Translations under genes and position numbers: made by a program
Assembly (NCBI GenBank): GCA_030827135.1
Contig: JAURFE010000005.1
Location: 1 to 64,000 of the forward strand
Direction: 5' to 3'
Origin: Vicinamibacterales bacterium
GTDB taxonomy: Bacteria; Acidobacteriota; Vicinamibacteria; Vicinamibacterales; SCN-69-37
DNA length: 64,000 nucleotides
Notes under the pieces: model-generated
Databases searched by the model: none
Seen by the model: only the letters and a program-made list of their open reading frames with translations
What the model was told of the DNA's origin: nothing
Shown here: in pieces, positions 11,672 through 20,433 of the stretch
How the letters are laid out: each line of letters opens with the position of its first letter
Position numbering within the stretch: position 1 is the stretch's first letter

Positions 11672-11860
11672 CTACTTGAACATGGCCCAGAGCACCGCCG
11701 TCAGCGCCCCGATGGCAAGCAGGAGCACCACGACCCGGGGCCGTATCCGTGGCGTGGCCGGCCTCCGTGACACTTCCGGGCCCTCCGCCGTCGGGGAGCC
11801 GCACTTGTAACACACGATCGCCTTCACAGCGATAGTGGCCCCACACTCACGACACGTCAT
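11672..11860 (-). CDS. Small zinc-ribbon protein with C-terminal membrane anchor
   Basis: A 62-aa protein. MTCRECGATI...CYKCG gives two CxxC knuckles of a zinc ribbon within residues 1-25. A basic proline-rich linker follows, then one TM helix at about residues 42-60. The ATG at 11860 is chosen since the zinc ribbon begins immediately. It reads towards the FHA-GAF phosphatase, 12 bases upstream of it, and is divergent from the rhomboid-like gene with only 37 bases between the starts. Confidence 0.7.
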   Translation of the reverse strand: MTCRECGATIAVKAIVCYKCGSPTAEGPEVSRRPATPRIRPRVVVLLLAIGALTAVLWAMFK

Positions 11861-11897
11861 ACGATTACCCGTCCCGGCCCTGCCCGGGCCCTCAAGT

Positions 11898-12410
11898 ATG
11901 CGCTTTCCTCTGCGCGACGTAATCCCGTCGCGATCCCGTCCGGTCGTGACCTGGGTGACCGCCGCCCTTGCCGCACCGATCCTGCTCGGCACATCACCCA
12001 CGCCGACAACCGCCGCCCTCCTGGCACTGACCGTGGTTCCGCTGCTCGTGCTGGGCGAAACCGTGGAGGATCAACTTGGGCGCACCCGGTACCTCTCCAT
12101 GTGCGCGGTGACGATGAGTCTGGGCACCTGGCTCGGAGGCCCCCCGATGGCCGCCCTCGCGGCCATCACGGCCGGCGTCGCCGGCACCCACATCGCCTTG
12201 TTCCCGACCGCACGAATCCTGGTCACCCTGGGGTTCGCCCTGGTGGAAATTCCGGCCTTCTTCATTGCGGGGTGCTGGATCATGACGCTGGTGATCGCCC
12301 GCGTCCCGCTGACCGGCGCGGCCGTCTCCCTGGTGCTGGCGGCGGCAGCCGCCCGGGTCATCCGTCCGCGCGAGCACGCGCGGTGGGATCACTTTGACAC
12401 GGCGCGTTAG
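11898..12410 (+). CDS. Rhomboid-like membrane protein lacking catalytic residues (pseudo-rhomboid)
   Basis: A 170-aa polytopic protein. The opening MRFPLRDVIPSRSRPVVTW is the standard bacterial rhomboid N-terminus. Further on, LGETVEDQLGRTRYL and HIALFPTARIL...EIPAFF align with the rhomboid core. Where active rhomboids have GxSG before the conserved Gly and LFP segment, this protein reads ALAAITAG, so the nucleophile Ser is replaced. The HxxGNM loop before the VED segment and the TM6 catalytic His are also missing. It is therefore a short, probably inactive relative; a role in membrane-protein binding is speculative. Confidence 0.7.
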   Translation: MRFPLRDVIPSRSRPVVTWVTAALAAPILLGTSPTPTTAALLALTVVPLLVLGETVEDQLGRTRYLSMCAVTMSLGTWLGGPPMAALAAITAGVAGTHIALFPTARILVTLGFALVEIPAFFIAGCWIMTLVIARVPLTGAAVSLVLAAAAARVIRPREHARWDHFDTAR

Positions 12411-13397
12411 CTAGCCTTCGAGACCTCCCCCGCCCTTCTTTCGAATCTCCGCGCCAAGGGTCGCCAGTTCGATGATCAACTTCTCCCACGCGGCGTCGTA
12501 GTCCGCCGCGGGCATCGACGGCTTTTTTCGGCGCAACGCATCGACCTGCTGCGTCAGCAGATCCTGCCGCTGCAACAACATCTGCAGCGCCGGATCACTC
12601 GGCCGCGCTTCTACCCTGGCGTCGAGATACGTCATGGTCGCCAGCATCCCATCATCGCCGGTGACTGACGCCGCGTCGCGGCCGACGCCGTCACCGTTGT
12701 CTTCAATGAGTGCCCGTTCAGTCGACAGGAGCCCCTTCTGCTCGAAGTGTTCCTTCTGCAGCCGGGACGCGTAGGTGAAGGCTTCCCAGATCGACGTGCG
12801 GCCGTTCTTGTCGAGATCCGCCTGCGGTGCCGTGAGCGCCTGCGCAAAACTGCCGGCAAAAATCGTGGCGTACCGCTGCGCGGGCTGGGCGGTGGCGGTG
12901 ATGACGATGCGACGATCGCCGGTGAGGCCGGCGGCAAAAGGAAAACTGACGCTGGCGGTGTTCACGAACACCACACGCCCCTTGATCGGCGCGAGGAGTT
13001 CGCTCCACTCGGCCACGGTCAGGTCTGGGCCAATCAGGTTGAACTTCGCCGCCGGGCCATCGCCGGTGCCATGGCCGACGAGGAATACGAACACCACATC
13101 GGTCGGTGCCACGGTCTGGCTCAGGCGCGTGAACGTCGCGCGAACGTCCACAGCCGTGGCTCGGAGTTCCCCGTCTCTGGGCTGCTCGGTCAGCACCGTG
13201 ATGTGATCCTGGGCAATGCCAAACGTGTCCTTCATCGCCACGGCCACCTGATCGATCCAGCCACGGTGCTGGGTGGCGAACTGCGGCTCCCCCGACGCGC
13301 CCTGAACCAGGACAACGTGCCGGGCCGGTTGCGCGTGGGCGACGGTCGCCCCCAGGCTGAGAGCCGCGGCCGCGAACAGCGACAACGCGCGCATCAC
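12411..13397 (-). CDS. Secreted caspase/legumain-like protein, expected catalytic Cys absent
   Basis: A 328-aa exported protein; residues 1-22 are a signal peptide ending AHA. The core resembles the clan CD (C13/C14) fold: VVFVFLVGHGTGDG supplies the catalytic His, but the strand expected to carry Cys reads VVFVNTASVSFPF, with no cysteine. Two calcium-loop-like segments follow (DLDKNGRTSIWE, an EF-hand pattern, and EDNGDGVGRD). The C-terminal ~60 residues are helical and charged. The ATG overlaps the stop of the TPR/peptidase gene by four bases, so the pair is coupled. A serine could in principle replace the nucleophile. Confidence 0.7.
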   Translation of the reverse strand: MMRALSLFAAAALSLGATVAHAQPARHVVLVQGASGEPQFATQHRGWIDQVAVAMKDTFGIAQDHITVLTEQPRDGELRATAVDVRATFTRLSQTVAPTDVVFVFLVGHGTGDGPAAKFNLIGPDLTVAEWSELLAPIKGRVVFVNTASVSFPFAAGLTGDRRIVITATAQPAQRYATIFAGSFAQALTAPQADLDKNGRTSIWEAFTYASRLQKEHFEQKGLLSTERALIEDNGDGVGRDAASVTGDDGMLATMTYLDARVEARPSDPALQMLLQRQDLLTQQVDALRRKKPSMPAADYDAAWEKLIIELATLGAEIRKKGGGGLEG

Positions 13398-15934
13398 AGG
13401 CCTCCAATCGCCGCGAGCAGCAGGTCCTGCGCGCGCGAGTACGTCGGCGCCTGTTCCAGCGCCTTCAGCGCGGCCTTCCGAGCGTCATCCTTCCTGCCAA
13501 GCCCCAGATAGGCTTCGGCGACGTCGGCGTGCGCCTCTGCCAGATTCGGTGGTCCGAGTGCCAGCGAGGCGAGCAACTCCACCAACGCAGCCGCGTATTC
13601 CCTGCGGGCCAGCGCCTGCCGGCCCAGCGCGGCGTGTGCGGACGCATCAAATGGATCGACGTCTGCAATCACGCGCAAGGCTACGGCTTCCGACGCATCG
13701 TCTTTCGCGGAGCGCGCAATGGCCACGAGGCGACGAGCGGCCTCGACGTTGTCGTGATCCCAGGTCAGGAGCCGGCGCAGTTCGTCACGGGCCCGGGCGG
13801 CGTCGCCCTGCTGTTCGGCGATGTCCGCCAGCAGCGCGCGTGGACTCGCCTCCCCTTGCGCCATGGGCGCGAGAGCGGCCGCGCGTTCAAGCGCGCCTCG
13901 CGCCCCGACGAGATCACCCGCCTTGTGGAGCGCTTGTCCATAGGCGAGTTGCACGGAGAAACTGTCCGGGTGGTCCTTCGCGAGCACCGTCAATGTTTCG
14001 AGGGTCCCCCCTGCGGTCTGCTGCGCGGCCTTTGGCACCGCCATCGCACGGGCAAGCTGCCCGTACTGCGCATCCACGAACGCGGCAAAGGACGCGTCCA
14101 CCTCATCGACCGTCTTGCCAAAGGCCTTCGCAAACGCCTCCGGGTCCTTCGCACCGCCGGCGTACGCGGACAACAGCGACCGCAGACCCACATCCCCGTT
14201 GAGTGAAATCAGATACTCGGTGAGCAGCGACGCCTCGAAGTAGGCCAGCGCCATGTCGCGGGGACGCTGGAACGCGGTCGGCAATCCCTTCACGCCGAAC
14301 GTCCGCTTCGCGGACAGGGCGCGCGCAAATTCCAGTGCGTTCTCACGGCCCCACGCCGTGTTGTACCGATGCTCCTCATACACCGAGATGCCCTCGGTGA
14401 GCCATCGCGGCACTTTGTAGTTGGACGCCTGCAGCGAGAATACGTGGGCGATCTCATGCCACAGCGTCGCCTGCCAGCTGAACGTTCCCGGGGGCCGCGC
14501 CGACGGCGAGCTCATGGCCACGACGCGCCCGAAACACGCGCCGAGCGCGAATTCCAGTCCCGGCAGCCCCATGGTGCGCACGGCGAAGTCGTCGTGTTTC
14601 GGAAAAATCTCGATCAGGATCGGCCCCTGTGGCGTAAACCCGTACCGATCGACGAATGTCGCGTACGCCCGCTCGGCCAGCGGCACGGCATAGGGCGTCA
14701 GCACATCGGCTTCGTGCTTCGCAAACTTGAACACAAACGGCCCGGACTCGACCTCCACGAAGGACGCCATCGTGTCGAGCAGTTGCAGCAGGTTGAAGGT
14801 CACCGTGTTGAACGGATCGAGTTCGAACGCCCGCTCAAGTTCCTGCCGGGCCTGCGCTTCGTCTCCGGTGCGCATCAGATACAAACCGAGATCGGCGTGC
14901 GCTGTGGCGTGGTTGGCATCGAGCGTGACGGCCTTGCGCGCAAACGCCGCCGCATCCGCGAAGCGGTACGCACGCGCAGCCTGTTCGCCGAGGCTCAGGT
15001 ATCCACGCACAAACAACGGGTTCGACGCGACCCCGCGGGCGACGATCGCCTCGGCCACCTCGAGATCGCCGGTGGCGTACGCCACGGCGGCACGAAGCGC
15101 CATCTCGTCGTAGGTCCCTGGCCGGACGGCGGCCATCTTGTCGAGCGCCTCCGCCGCACCGGTACGGTCGTCTGCCGTCAGGCGCCGTTCCGCCGTCAGC
15201 AGCCAGACGTCCGGGTGACTGGGCGCCAGGGTGCCGGCGCGTTCAAGCGCCTCATCGGCCGCCTGAGCATCCTCAGCCGCCAGCGCGCGGGAGAGTCCGA
15301 GGTGGGCGCGCACCCAGCCCGCGTCAGCCTCCAGGGCGGCCCGGTAACTCCGTACCGCCTCCCCGAACTGATGGCGCTCGTAGAGCATGTCGCCCCACGC
15401 GGCTTCCATCTCCGCCTGCTGGAGCGGAAGCGGTCCGACGCGCTGGAACAGCGTGTTCGCCTGACGGATGTCGTCCATGGCGTGCGCGGCGCGCGCCATC
15501 CGCAGGGTGTTCTCGGGCGTCATGTCGAAGCTCTGCTCCAGCAACTGCGACAGGCGCCGGCGTCCCTCGGCCCGGCGCCCCTCTCGGAGATCGAGCAGGC
15601 CGAGCTCAAGCAGCGCGTCAGCCATGTCACCGGCCTCGACGCGCGCGGTGAGCCGCTGGCGCGCCGCCGCCGTCTTCCCCTCGAAGATTTCCACGAGGGC
15701 CACCGCGACGTCACGCGTGGCCTGCGGAGCCTCGGTCCCCGCCGCGATGGTGCGTGCGCGTTCGAGGGCGCCGCGGCCCAGCGCCACCTTTACGTGACGC
15801 ACCAGCGTATCGGCAGAGAGCGGCAGGTCCTGCGTCGAACCTCCCGGCACCGCTCCGGGCGTCGACACCAGCGCCAACGCCACAAGGGCCGTCAGCAGGA
15901 GAACACGTCGTGGCGATCGCGGCGAGGTGGCCAT
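13394..15934 (-). CDS. Exported TPR protein with gluzincin (HExxH) peptidase domain
   Basis: An 846-aa protein. After a signal peptide (to about residue 28) come many TPR-type helical repeats (~60-400), then a peptidase MA-like domain with LWHEIAHVFSLQ and the third ligand in WLTEGISVYEEH, followed by more TPR repeats to the end. HExxH with a downstream Glu is the gluzincin zinc site. Such TPR-peptidase-TPR proteins are common in Acidobacteriota; substrates are unknown. The ATG at 15934 directly precedes the signal peptide; 15958 is an alternative. It is coupled to the caspase-like gene and divergent from the zinc-ribbon gene. Confidence 0.85.
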   Translation of the reverse strand: MATSPRSPRRVLLLTALVALALVSTPGAVPGGSTQDLPLSADTLVRHVKVALGRGALERARTIAAGTEAPQATRDVAVALVEIFEGKTAAARQRLTARVEAGDMADALLELGLLDLREGRRAEGRRRLSQLLEQSFDMTPENTLRMARAAHAMDDIRQANTLFQRVGPLPLQQAEMEAAWGDMLYERHQFGEAVRSYRAALEADAGWVRAHLGLSRALAAEDAQAADEALERAGTLAPSHPDVWLLTAERRLTADDRTGAAEALDKMAAVRPGTYDEMALRAAVAYATGDLEVAEAIVARGVASNPLFVRGYLSLGEQAARAYRFADAAAFARKAVTLDANHATAHADLGLYLMRTGDEAQARQELERAFELDPFNTVTFNLLQLLDTMASFVEVESGPFVFKFAKHEADVLTPYAVPLAERAYATFVDRYGFTPQGPILIEIFPKHDDFAVRTMGLPGLEFALGACFGRVVAMSSPSARPPGTFSWQATLWHEIAHVFSLQASNYKVPRWLTEGISVYEEHRYNTAWGRENALEFARALSAKRTFGVKGLPTAFQRPRDMALAYFEASLLTEYLISLNGDVGLRSLLSAYAGGAKDPEAFAKAFGKTVDEVDASFAAFVDAQYGQLARAMAVPKAAQQTAGGTLETLTVLAKDHPDSFSVQLAYGQALHKAGDLVGARGALERAAALAPMAQGEASPRALLADIAEQQGDAARARDELRRLLTWDHDNVEAARRLVAIARSAKDDASEAVALRVIADVDPFDASAHAALGRQALARREYAAALVELLASLALGPPNLAEAHADVAEAYLGLGRKDDARKAALKALEQAPTYSRAQDLLLAAIGGL

Positions 15935-15974
15935 GCGGGGGTCTTCAGAATCTACCATGGGATAAGATCCGCTC

Positions 15975-16247
15975 ATGGCGCTGAACGAACGGGACTTCTT
16001 CACCGAGACGACCGAGAGCAAACCGATGTCGTTGTCGTGTCCGCAGTGCCGGCACCGCGACGACTATCAAATCAAATGGCTCCTGCGCACAAAGAAGGAG
16101 CGCATCCCGAGCGGCGCCGATTCCCGCGACCGCGCAATCTTCGACAAGGTGCGCGACCACCTCTATCGCGTCGATGATTTCGTCAACTGCTCCAAGTGCC
16201 GCCGGCGGTTCGAAATCCCGTCACACCAGTCGATGGTCTTCCTCTAG
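15975..16247 (+). CDS. Small zinc-ribbon protein, unknown function
   Basis: A 90-aa protein with two knuckles far apart: CPQCRHRDDY near residue 22 and CSKCRRRFEI near residue 72. Between them lies a charged segment with several Arg/Lys and Asp. The arrangement suggests a zinc ribbon holding a long insert, possibly nucleic-acid or protein binding. No family was recognised. It starts 41 bases from the divergent TPR-peptidase gene and is followed closely by the glycosyltransferase-like gene. Confidence 0.65.
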   Translation: MALNERDFFTETTESKPMSLSCPQCRHRDDYQIKWLLRTKKERIPSGADSRDRAIFDKVRDHLYRVDDFVNCSKCRRRFEIPSHQSMVFL

Positions 16248-16271
16248 AACTCCGGAACTCCGGAACTTCGA
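16248..16271. repeat. Short tandem 8-mer repeat in spacer
   Basis: AACTCCGG is repeated twice and then followed by AACTTCG, filling the whole spacer between the zinc-ribbon stop and the next ATG. It resembles in kind, but not in sequence, the heptamer repeats at 37308 and 50936. Confidence 0.6.
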
Positions 16272-16272
16272 T

Positions 16273-17379
16273 ATGTCTGTGGTCTTCTACATCTCGGGCC
16301 ATGGCTTCGGCCATGCGTCGAGACAGACCGAGGTGATTCACGCACTGGCCGCGAGGCGGCCCGAATGGCCGGTCATCCTTCGCACGGCGGTCGCGCCTTC
16401 CCTGCTCAGCCGGTCGCTGCGGGTGCCCTTCACGCTGCTTGAGGGCCCCTGCGACACCGGGCTCGTCCAGCGCGACTCGGTGACGAACGATGACGAGGCG
16501 ACGTCACGGGACGCGTTGGCCTTCTACGCGGCGTTCGAGGAACGGGTCGACGCAGAGTGCCGGCGCCTCGCGGGTCTCACGATTCAGGTCATCGTCGGAG
16601 ATATTCCGCCCCTCGCGTTTGCGGTGGCTCATCGTCTCCGCGTGCCGTCGGTCGCGATCGCCAATTTCACCTGGGACTGGATTTATGAGTGGCAGGAGGA
16701 CCTCCGCGATACCCCCGGGTTCCTCACGCGGATTCGCGAGGCCTACCGTCACGCGTCGCTGGCGCTGCGGCTGCCCTTTTCCCCGGCGCTTGACGTGTTC
16801 CCGAAGGTCGAGGCCTTGCCACTGATCGCCCGGGTATCCGAACAGCCGCGCGCGGCGACCCGGCGCCGCATCGGCATTCCCTCCACACGCAAGGTCGCAC
16901 TGCTGTCGTTCGGCGGGTACGGACTGCAGCGTCTTGATGTCACCGGACTCGACTGCCTGGACGACTGGACCGTCCTGCTGACCGATCGCATTGCCTCGTC
17001 GGTGGCCCCCAATCCGCACGTCGTATACCTCGCGGAAGACACCTTCACGACGGGGCAGCTGCGCTACGAAGATCTCGTCGCGGCCAGCGATGTCGTCGTC
17101 ACGAAACCCGGCTACGGGGTCCTGAGTGAATGCGCCGCTACGGGGACGGCCCTCCTGTACACGTCGCGGGGACGCTTCCGGGAATACGATCTGATGGTGC
17201 AGGAGATGCCGCGGTTTCTCCGGTGCCGCTATCTCCCGCAGCACGAACTGTTCGCAGGCCGATGGAAGGCGGCGCTTGAGGCGGTCATCGCGCAGCCGCC
17301 GCCCCCCGAACAGCTTGAGGCCACGGGCGCGGCCCGCGCCGCCGAGTGTATAGACTTACTTGTGCACCGTCACGAGTGA
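16273..17379 (+). CDS. Glycosyltransferase-like protein (GT-B, MurG/arabinokinase N-domain type)
   Basis: A 368-aa protein. The N-terminus VVFYISGHGFGHASRQTEV matches the glycine-rich loop of UDP-sugar GT-B enzymes and of the N-terminal domain of plant L-arabinokinase. The second half has VALLSFGGYGL and VVTKPGYGVLSECAATGTALLY, the nucleotide-sugar binding region of MurG-like proteins. No signal peptide or TM segment is present, so it is likely cytoplasmic. Substrate is unknown. The ATG at 16273 is chosen because the glycine-rich loop starts there. Its 3' end overlaps the convergent methyltransferase by 24 bases. Confidence 0.75.
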   Translation: MSVVFYISGHGFGHASRQTEVIHALAARRPEWPVILRTAVAPSLLSRSLRVPFTLLEGPCDTGLVQRDSVTNDDEATSRDALAFYAAFEERVDAECRRLAGLTIQVIVGDIPPLAFAVAHRLRVPSVAIANFTWDWIYEWQEDLRDTPGFLTRIREAYRHASLALRLPFSPALDVFPKVEALPLIARVSEQPRAATRRRIGIPSTRKVALLSFGGYGLQRLDVTGLDCLDDWTVLLTDRIASSVAPNPHVVYLAEDTFTTGQLRYEDLVAASDVVVTKPGYGVLSECAATGTALLYTSRGRFREYDLMVQEMPRFLRCRYLPQHELFAGRWKAALEAVIAQPPPPEQLEATGAARAAECIDLLVHRHE

Positions 17380-17997
17380 CCACATGCGCGGCCGGTTGAC
17401 CAACTCGACCGAGTGCGGCGTCACCGCGGCTTCCTCAAACAACGCATCCCGATCGACGTCCGACTTGAATCCAACGTGCACCGTCAGGGGGGACAACCAG
17501 CGTTCCACTCGCGAGAGCACCGGGCCCTGGCTGCGGAAGTGATTCAGGATGATCAGCCGGCCCCCGAGCGCACAGACCCGGTGCATTTCCTTCAGCACGG
17601 TCACCGGGTCGGGGACGACGGAGATCACGTAGGGCGCGTACACCACATCAAAGCTGTTGTCGGGGAATCGCAGGTCGGCGGCGTCCATCTGAAACAGGCG
17701 CGCATCAAGCCCTTCACGCGCCACGCGCTCCTCCGCACGGTCAAGCATCGGCTGCGAGAAGTCGATGCCCGTCACCTGACAGGTCTTTGGATACAGCGAG
17801 AGATTGAGCCCGGTGCCCACACCGACTTCAAGAACGCGGGTACCGGGACCGGGCGCCATCACCGCCATGGCGCGCAGGCGCCCCCGCTGCAGGATCGGGC
17901 CAAACGCCAGGTCGTAGACCGACGAAATCTTGTCGTAGACCCGCTCAACAAACTCGTTCTCCACGACAGCGACTGACACTTCACCGGGCGGCTTCAT
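17356..17997 (-). CDS. PmtA-like phospholipid N-methyltransferase (Rhodobacter type)
   Basis: A 213-aa SAM-dependent methyltransferase. Motif I is VLEVGVGTGLNLSLY, motif post-I VTGIDFSQPML, and the N-terminus VYDKISSVYDLAFGPILQRGR is typical of Rhodobacter-type phosphatidylethanolamine methyltransferases related to UbiE. The start at 17997 overlaps the upstream gene's stop (ATGA), so the two methyltransferases are coupled. Together they could carry out the successive methylations from phosphatidylethanolamine to phosphatidylcholine. UbiE/MenG-like function is the main alternative; the neighbour argues for phospholipid. Confidence 0.75.
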   Translation of the reverse strand: MKPPGEVSVAVVENEFVERVYDKISSVYDLAFGPILQRGRLRAMAVMAPGPGTRVLEVGVGTGLNLSLYPKTCQVTGIDFSQPMLDRAEERVAREGLDARLFQMDAADLRFPDNSFDVVYAPYVISVVPDPVTVLKEMHRVCALGGRLIILNHFRSQGPVLSRVERWLSPLTVHVGFKSDVDRDALFEEAAVTPHSVELVNRPRMWSLVTVHK

Positions 17998-18584
17998 CAG
18001 GCGCATCGACGACTCCATCCCAGCACGTAGGCGGGCGGCACATTCCGCCAGACCAGATGCCGCGCCGGTCGGCTTCCGAGACGCGCGCTCATCTCCCGAC
18101 GGAACGCCCTGGCCAACGGCGCCGGGTAGCTGTGCGCGTATTGAAATGTGGTGAACGTGCCGCCCGGCCGAAGGACCGCGACAATGCCGTCGAGCACCGC
18201 CGCGGTGACCGCCGCCGGGAGGGAGGCAAACGGCAGCCCCGAAATGATGTGATCGACACGATCGAACCCGGCCGACGCTGTGAGCGCCTGAAGATCGGCC
18301 GCGGAGCCACAGACCGCCTCCACACGCGGACATCGACGCTGCAACTGCTCCACAAACCCGGGATCCACGTCGATCGCAAGACAGCGCGCAGCCGGGCCCA
18401 GATGCTCCGCAATCACCCGGGTAAACACGCCGGTCCCCGGGCCCAATTCAACCACGCGGACGGGGCCTGACAGATCGAGATCCGCCACCATGGCGCTCGC
18501 CAAGGCCCGGGAACTCGGCGCCACGGCACCGGTCGTTCTGGGGCTCCGGACAAATCGCCCGAGCATGGCCAGGTGCTCGTTCAT
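17997..18584 (-). CDS. Phospholipid N-methyltransferase (Sinorhizobium type, KsgA-like)
   Basis: A 195-aa enzyme. FVRSPRTTGAVAPSSRALA at the N-terminus is the hallmark of Sinorhizobium-type PmtA. Motif I reads VVELGPGTGVFTRVI and the IISGLPFASLP segment replaces the NLPY-type motif of related rRNA dimethylases. It likely methylates phosphatidylethanolamine using S-adenosylmethionine. It is the first gene of a coupled pair and starts eight bases after the end of the homocysteine methyltransferase gene, so one transcript could make both the methyl donor and its users. Confidence 0.8.
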   Translation of the reverse strand: MNEHLAMLGRFVRSPRTTGAVAPSSRALASAMVADLDLSGPVRVVELGPGTGVFTRVIAEHLGPAARCLAIDVDPGFVEQLQRRCPRVEAVCGSAADLQALTASAGFDRVDHIISGLPFASLPAAVTAAVLDGIVAVLRPGGTFTTFQYAHSYPAPLARAFRREMSARLGSRPARHLVWRNVPPAYVLGWSRRCA

Positions 18585-18592
18585 CGGTCGGA

Positions 18593-20431
18593 CTATACCG
18601 CGTTTCTCGCAGTCAGCCGGCTCAGCAGCCGGTGCGCCGCCTCCGACGCGCCGTGCAGGGCACTGACCCTCAGCCCGTGGCCCCGATCCCGCAGGGCCTG
18701 CGCCGTGGCGAGCGCCCAGGCGAAACCCGCCCCCCCTTCATCCGGCGCGGATCGCAGGTGTTCGAGCAGCCCTTCCGGCAGGCGGACACCGGTCACTTCG
18801 CTGGCGTGGAATTCCACCTGGCGTGCGCTTTCGACCGCCACCACGGCGGTCACCACCGGCAGCCCCGTGGCTTCGAGGCGCGGCCGCACGGCATCAAACG
18901 CCGCGAGATCGAACACGGGAGGCGTCAGCAGATATTCGGCACCGGCTTCCACCTTGAACTCGAGGCGCCGCCATTCCGCATCAAGGTTCGGCGCAAACGG
19001 GTTCACGGCTGCGCCAACGTGGAACCGCGTGGCCACACCGATCGACTGTCCACCGATATCGATTCCATGATTCAGGCGGGTCACCATGTTCAACAGGCCG
19101 ATCGCATCCACATCAAAGCCAGACGTGGTATCCGCGTAGGCTGACTGCGGCGCGGGATCACCGGTCGTCAACAACACATTCCGGATGCCCATTGCATGCG
19201 CGCCAAGCAGATCCGACTGCAGCCCCATGAGATTGCGGTCGCGACAGGCGACATGCAGGATCGCATCAAGTCCGGTTTCGCGCTGGATATGCAGCGCAAG
19301 CGCCAGGGCGCTGACTCTGGCGCCGTTGCGCGGATAGTCCGGCACGCTGACGGCTGTCGCCCCGGCGGCCGCCAGCGCGCGCGCGTGGGCCGTGGCCGGC
19401 GTCAGGTCCAGCCCCCGCGGCGCTGCCGCCTCCCCGACATAGACAAACATTCCTGCGGCCAGCTGGCGGCCAAACGCCGACTTCTCTCCACGAGGCACCC
19501 CGGGAAGTTCCACCGTCGGGTTCGCGGTGGAGACCTGCCGCGCGGGTGCCGGCCCCGGCACGGTCGCGCGGACGGTCTGGGCGATCTGCCGGATGTGTTC
19601 CGGTGTCGTGCCGCAGCATCCGCCCACCAGCCGGACTCCCGTCGCCAGGAATCGTCGCGCGTAGCTCGCGAGGTACTCGGGCGATCCCAGATACAGATTG
19701 CGGCCATCCACATCACGCGGCCGGCCGGCATTCGGTTGTGCCGACAGCGGACACGCCGTGAGTCCCGCCATCCGCTCAATCGTCTCGAGCATCGCCGCGG
19801 GCCCCACGCTGCAGTTCACACCGATCACATCGGCACCTGCGCGTTCCAGCGCCGGGGCAAACGTCTCAGGCGGCGTGCCATCCAGACTGTTCCCATCGTC
19901 TTCCGTCGTCATCTGCGCGACGATGGGCAGGCGGCTGACGCGGCGGACACCGGTGATGGCCGCGACCAGTTCATTGACGTCGCGGAAGGTTTCGAGCACA
20001 AACAGGTCGACGCCGCCTTCGGCAAGTGCGGCCGCCTGTTCCGCGAAGATCTCTTCGGCCTCGCCGATGCCCGTCCTGCCCCACGGCTCGATGCGCACGC
20101 CGAGCGGGCCGATGGCGCCCGCGACAAAGACCCGGTCTCCGGCGATGCGGCGCGCGAGCGTGGCGCCCGCGAGATTGATCGCATGGACGTCGGCCGACAA
20201 TCCGAACGTGCCGAGCTTGATCCGGTTGGCGCCAAACGTGTTGGTTTCGATGACGTCGGCACCCGCGCGCACGTAATCCTCGTGCACCTCGCTGACCAGG
20301 CCGGCGTGCGTGAGGTTCAGTTCGTCGAAACAGCGATTGAGGAAGACGCCGCGCGCGTAGAGCACGGTCCCCATGGCGCCGTCACACACGAGGACGCGTT
20401 CCCGGAGCGCGTCGAGAAACGCGCGTGCCAC
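18593..20431 (-). CDS. Bifunctional homocysteine S-methyltransferase / methylenetetrahydrofolate reductase
   Basis: A 612-aa fusion. Residues ~1-300 are the homocysteine-binding barrel with DGAMGTVLY near the start and zinc ligands in GVNCSVGP and GGCCGTTPEH. Residues ~330-612 are a MetF-type flavin barrel (HVACRDRNLMGLQSDLLG, LLTTGDP). It would reduce methylene-THF and methylate homocysteine to methionine, as in YitJ-type proteins of similar length. The GTG at 20431 is chosen because it lies two bases after the nuoI stop (TGATCGTG), implying coupling. No SAM riboswitch is visible since nuoI is immediately upstream. Confidence 0.9.
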   Translation of the reverse strand: MARAFLDALRERVLVCDGAMGTVLYARGVFLNRCFDELNLTHAGLVSEVHEDYVRAGADVIETNTFGANRIKLGTFGLSADVHAINLAGATLARRIAGDRVFVAGAIGPLGVRIEPWGRTGIGEAEEIFAEQAAALAEGGVDLFVLETFRDVNELVAAITGVRRVSRLPIVAQMTTEDDGNSLDGTPPETFAPALERAGADVIGVNCSVGPAAMLETIERMAGLTACPLSAQPNAGRPRDVDGRNLYLGSPEYLASYARRFLATGVRLVGGCCGTTPEHIRQIAQTVRATVPGPAPARQVSTANPTVELPGVPRGEKSAFGRQLAAGMFVYVGEAAAPRGLDLTPATAHARALAAAGATAVSVPDYPRNGARVSALALALHIQRETGLDAILHVACRDRNLMGLQSDLLGAHAMGIRNVLLTTGDPAPQSAYADTTSGFDVDAIGLLNMVTRLNHGIDIGGQSIGVATRFHVGAAVNPFAPNLDAEWRRLEFKVEAGAEYLLTPPVFDLAAFDAVRPRLEATGLPVVTAVVAVESARQVEFHASEVTGVRLPEGLLEHLRSAPDEGGAGFAWALATAQALRDRGHGLRVSALHGASEAAHRLLSRLTARNAV

Positions 20432-20433
20432 GA

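Noticed and set aside
14369-16177. 602-codon open frame on the plus strand
   Set aside because: Antisense to the TPR/peptidase gene; low-complexity Arg/His-rich translation.
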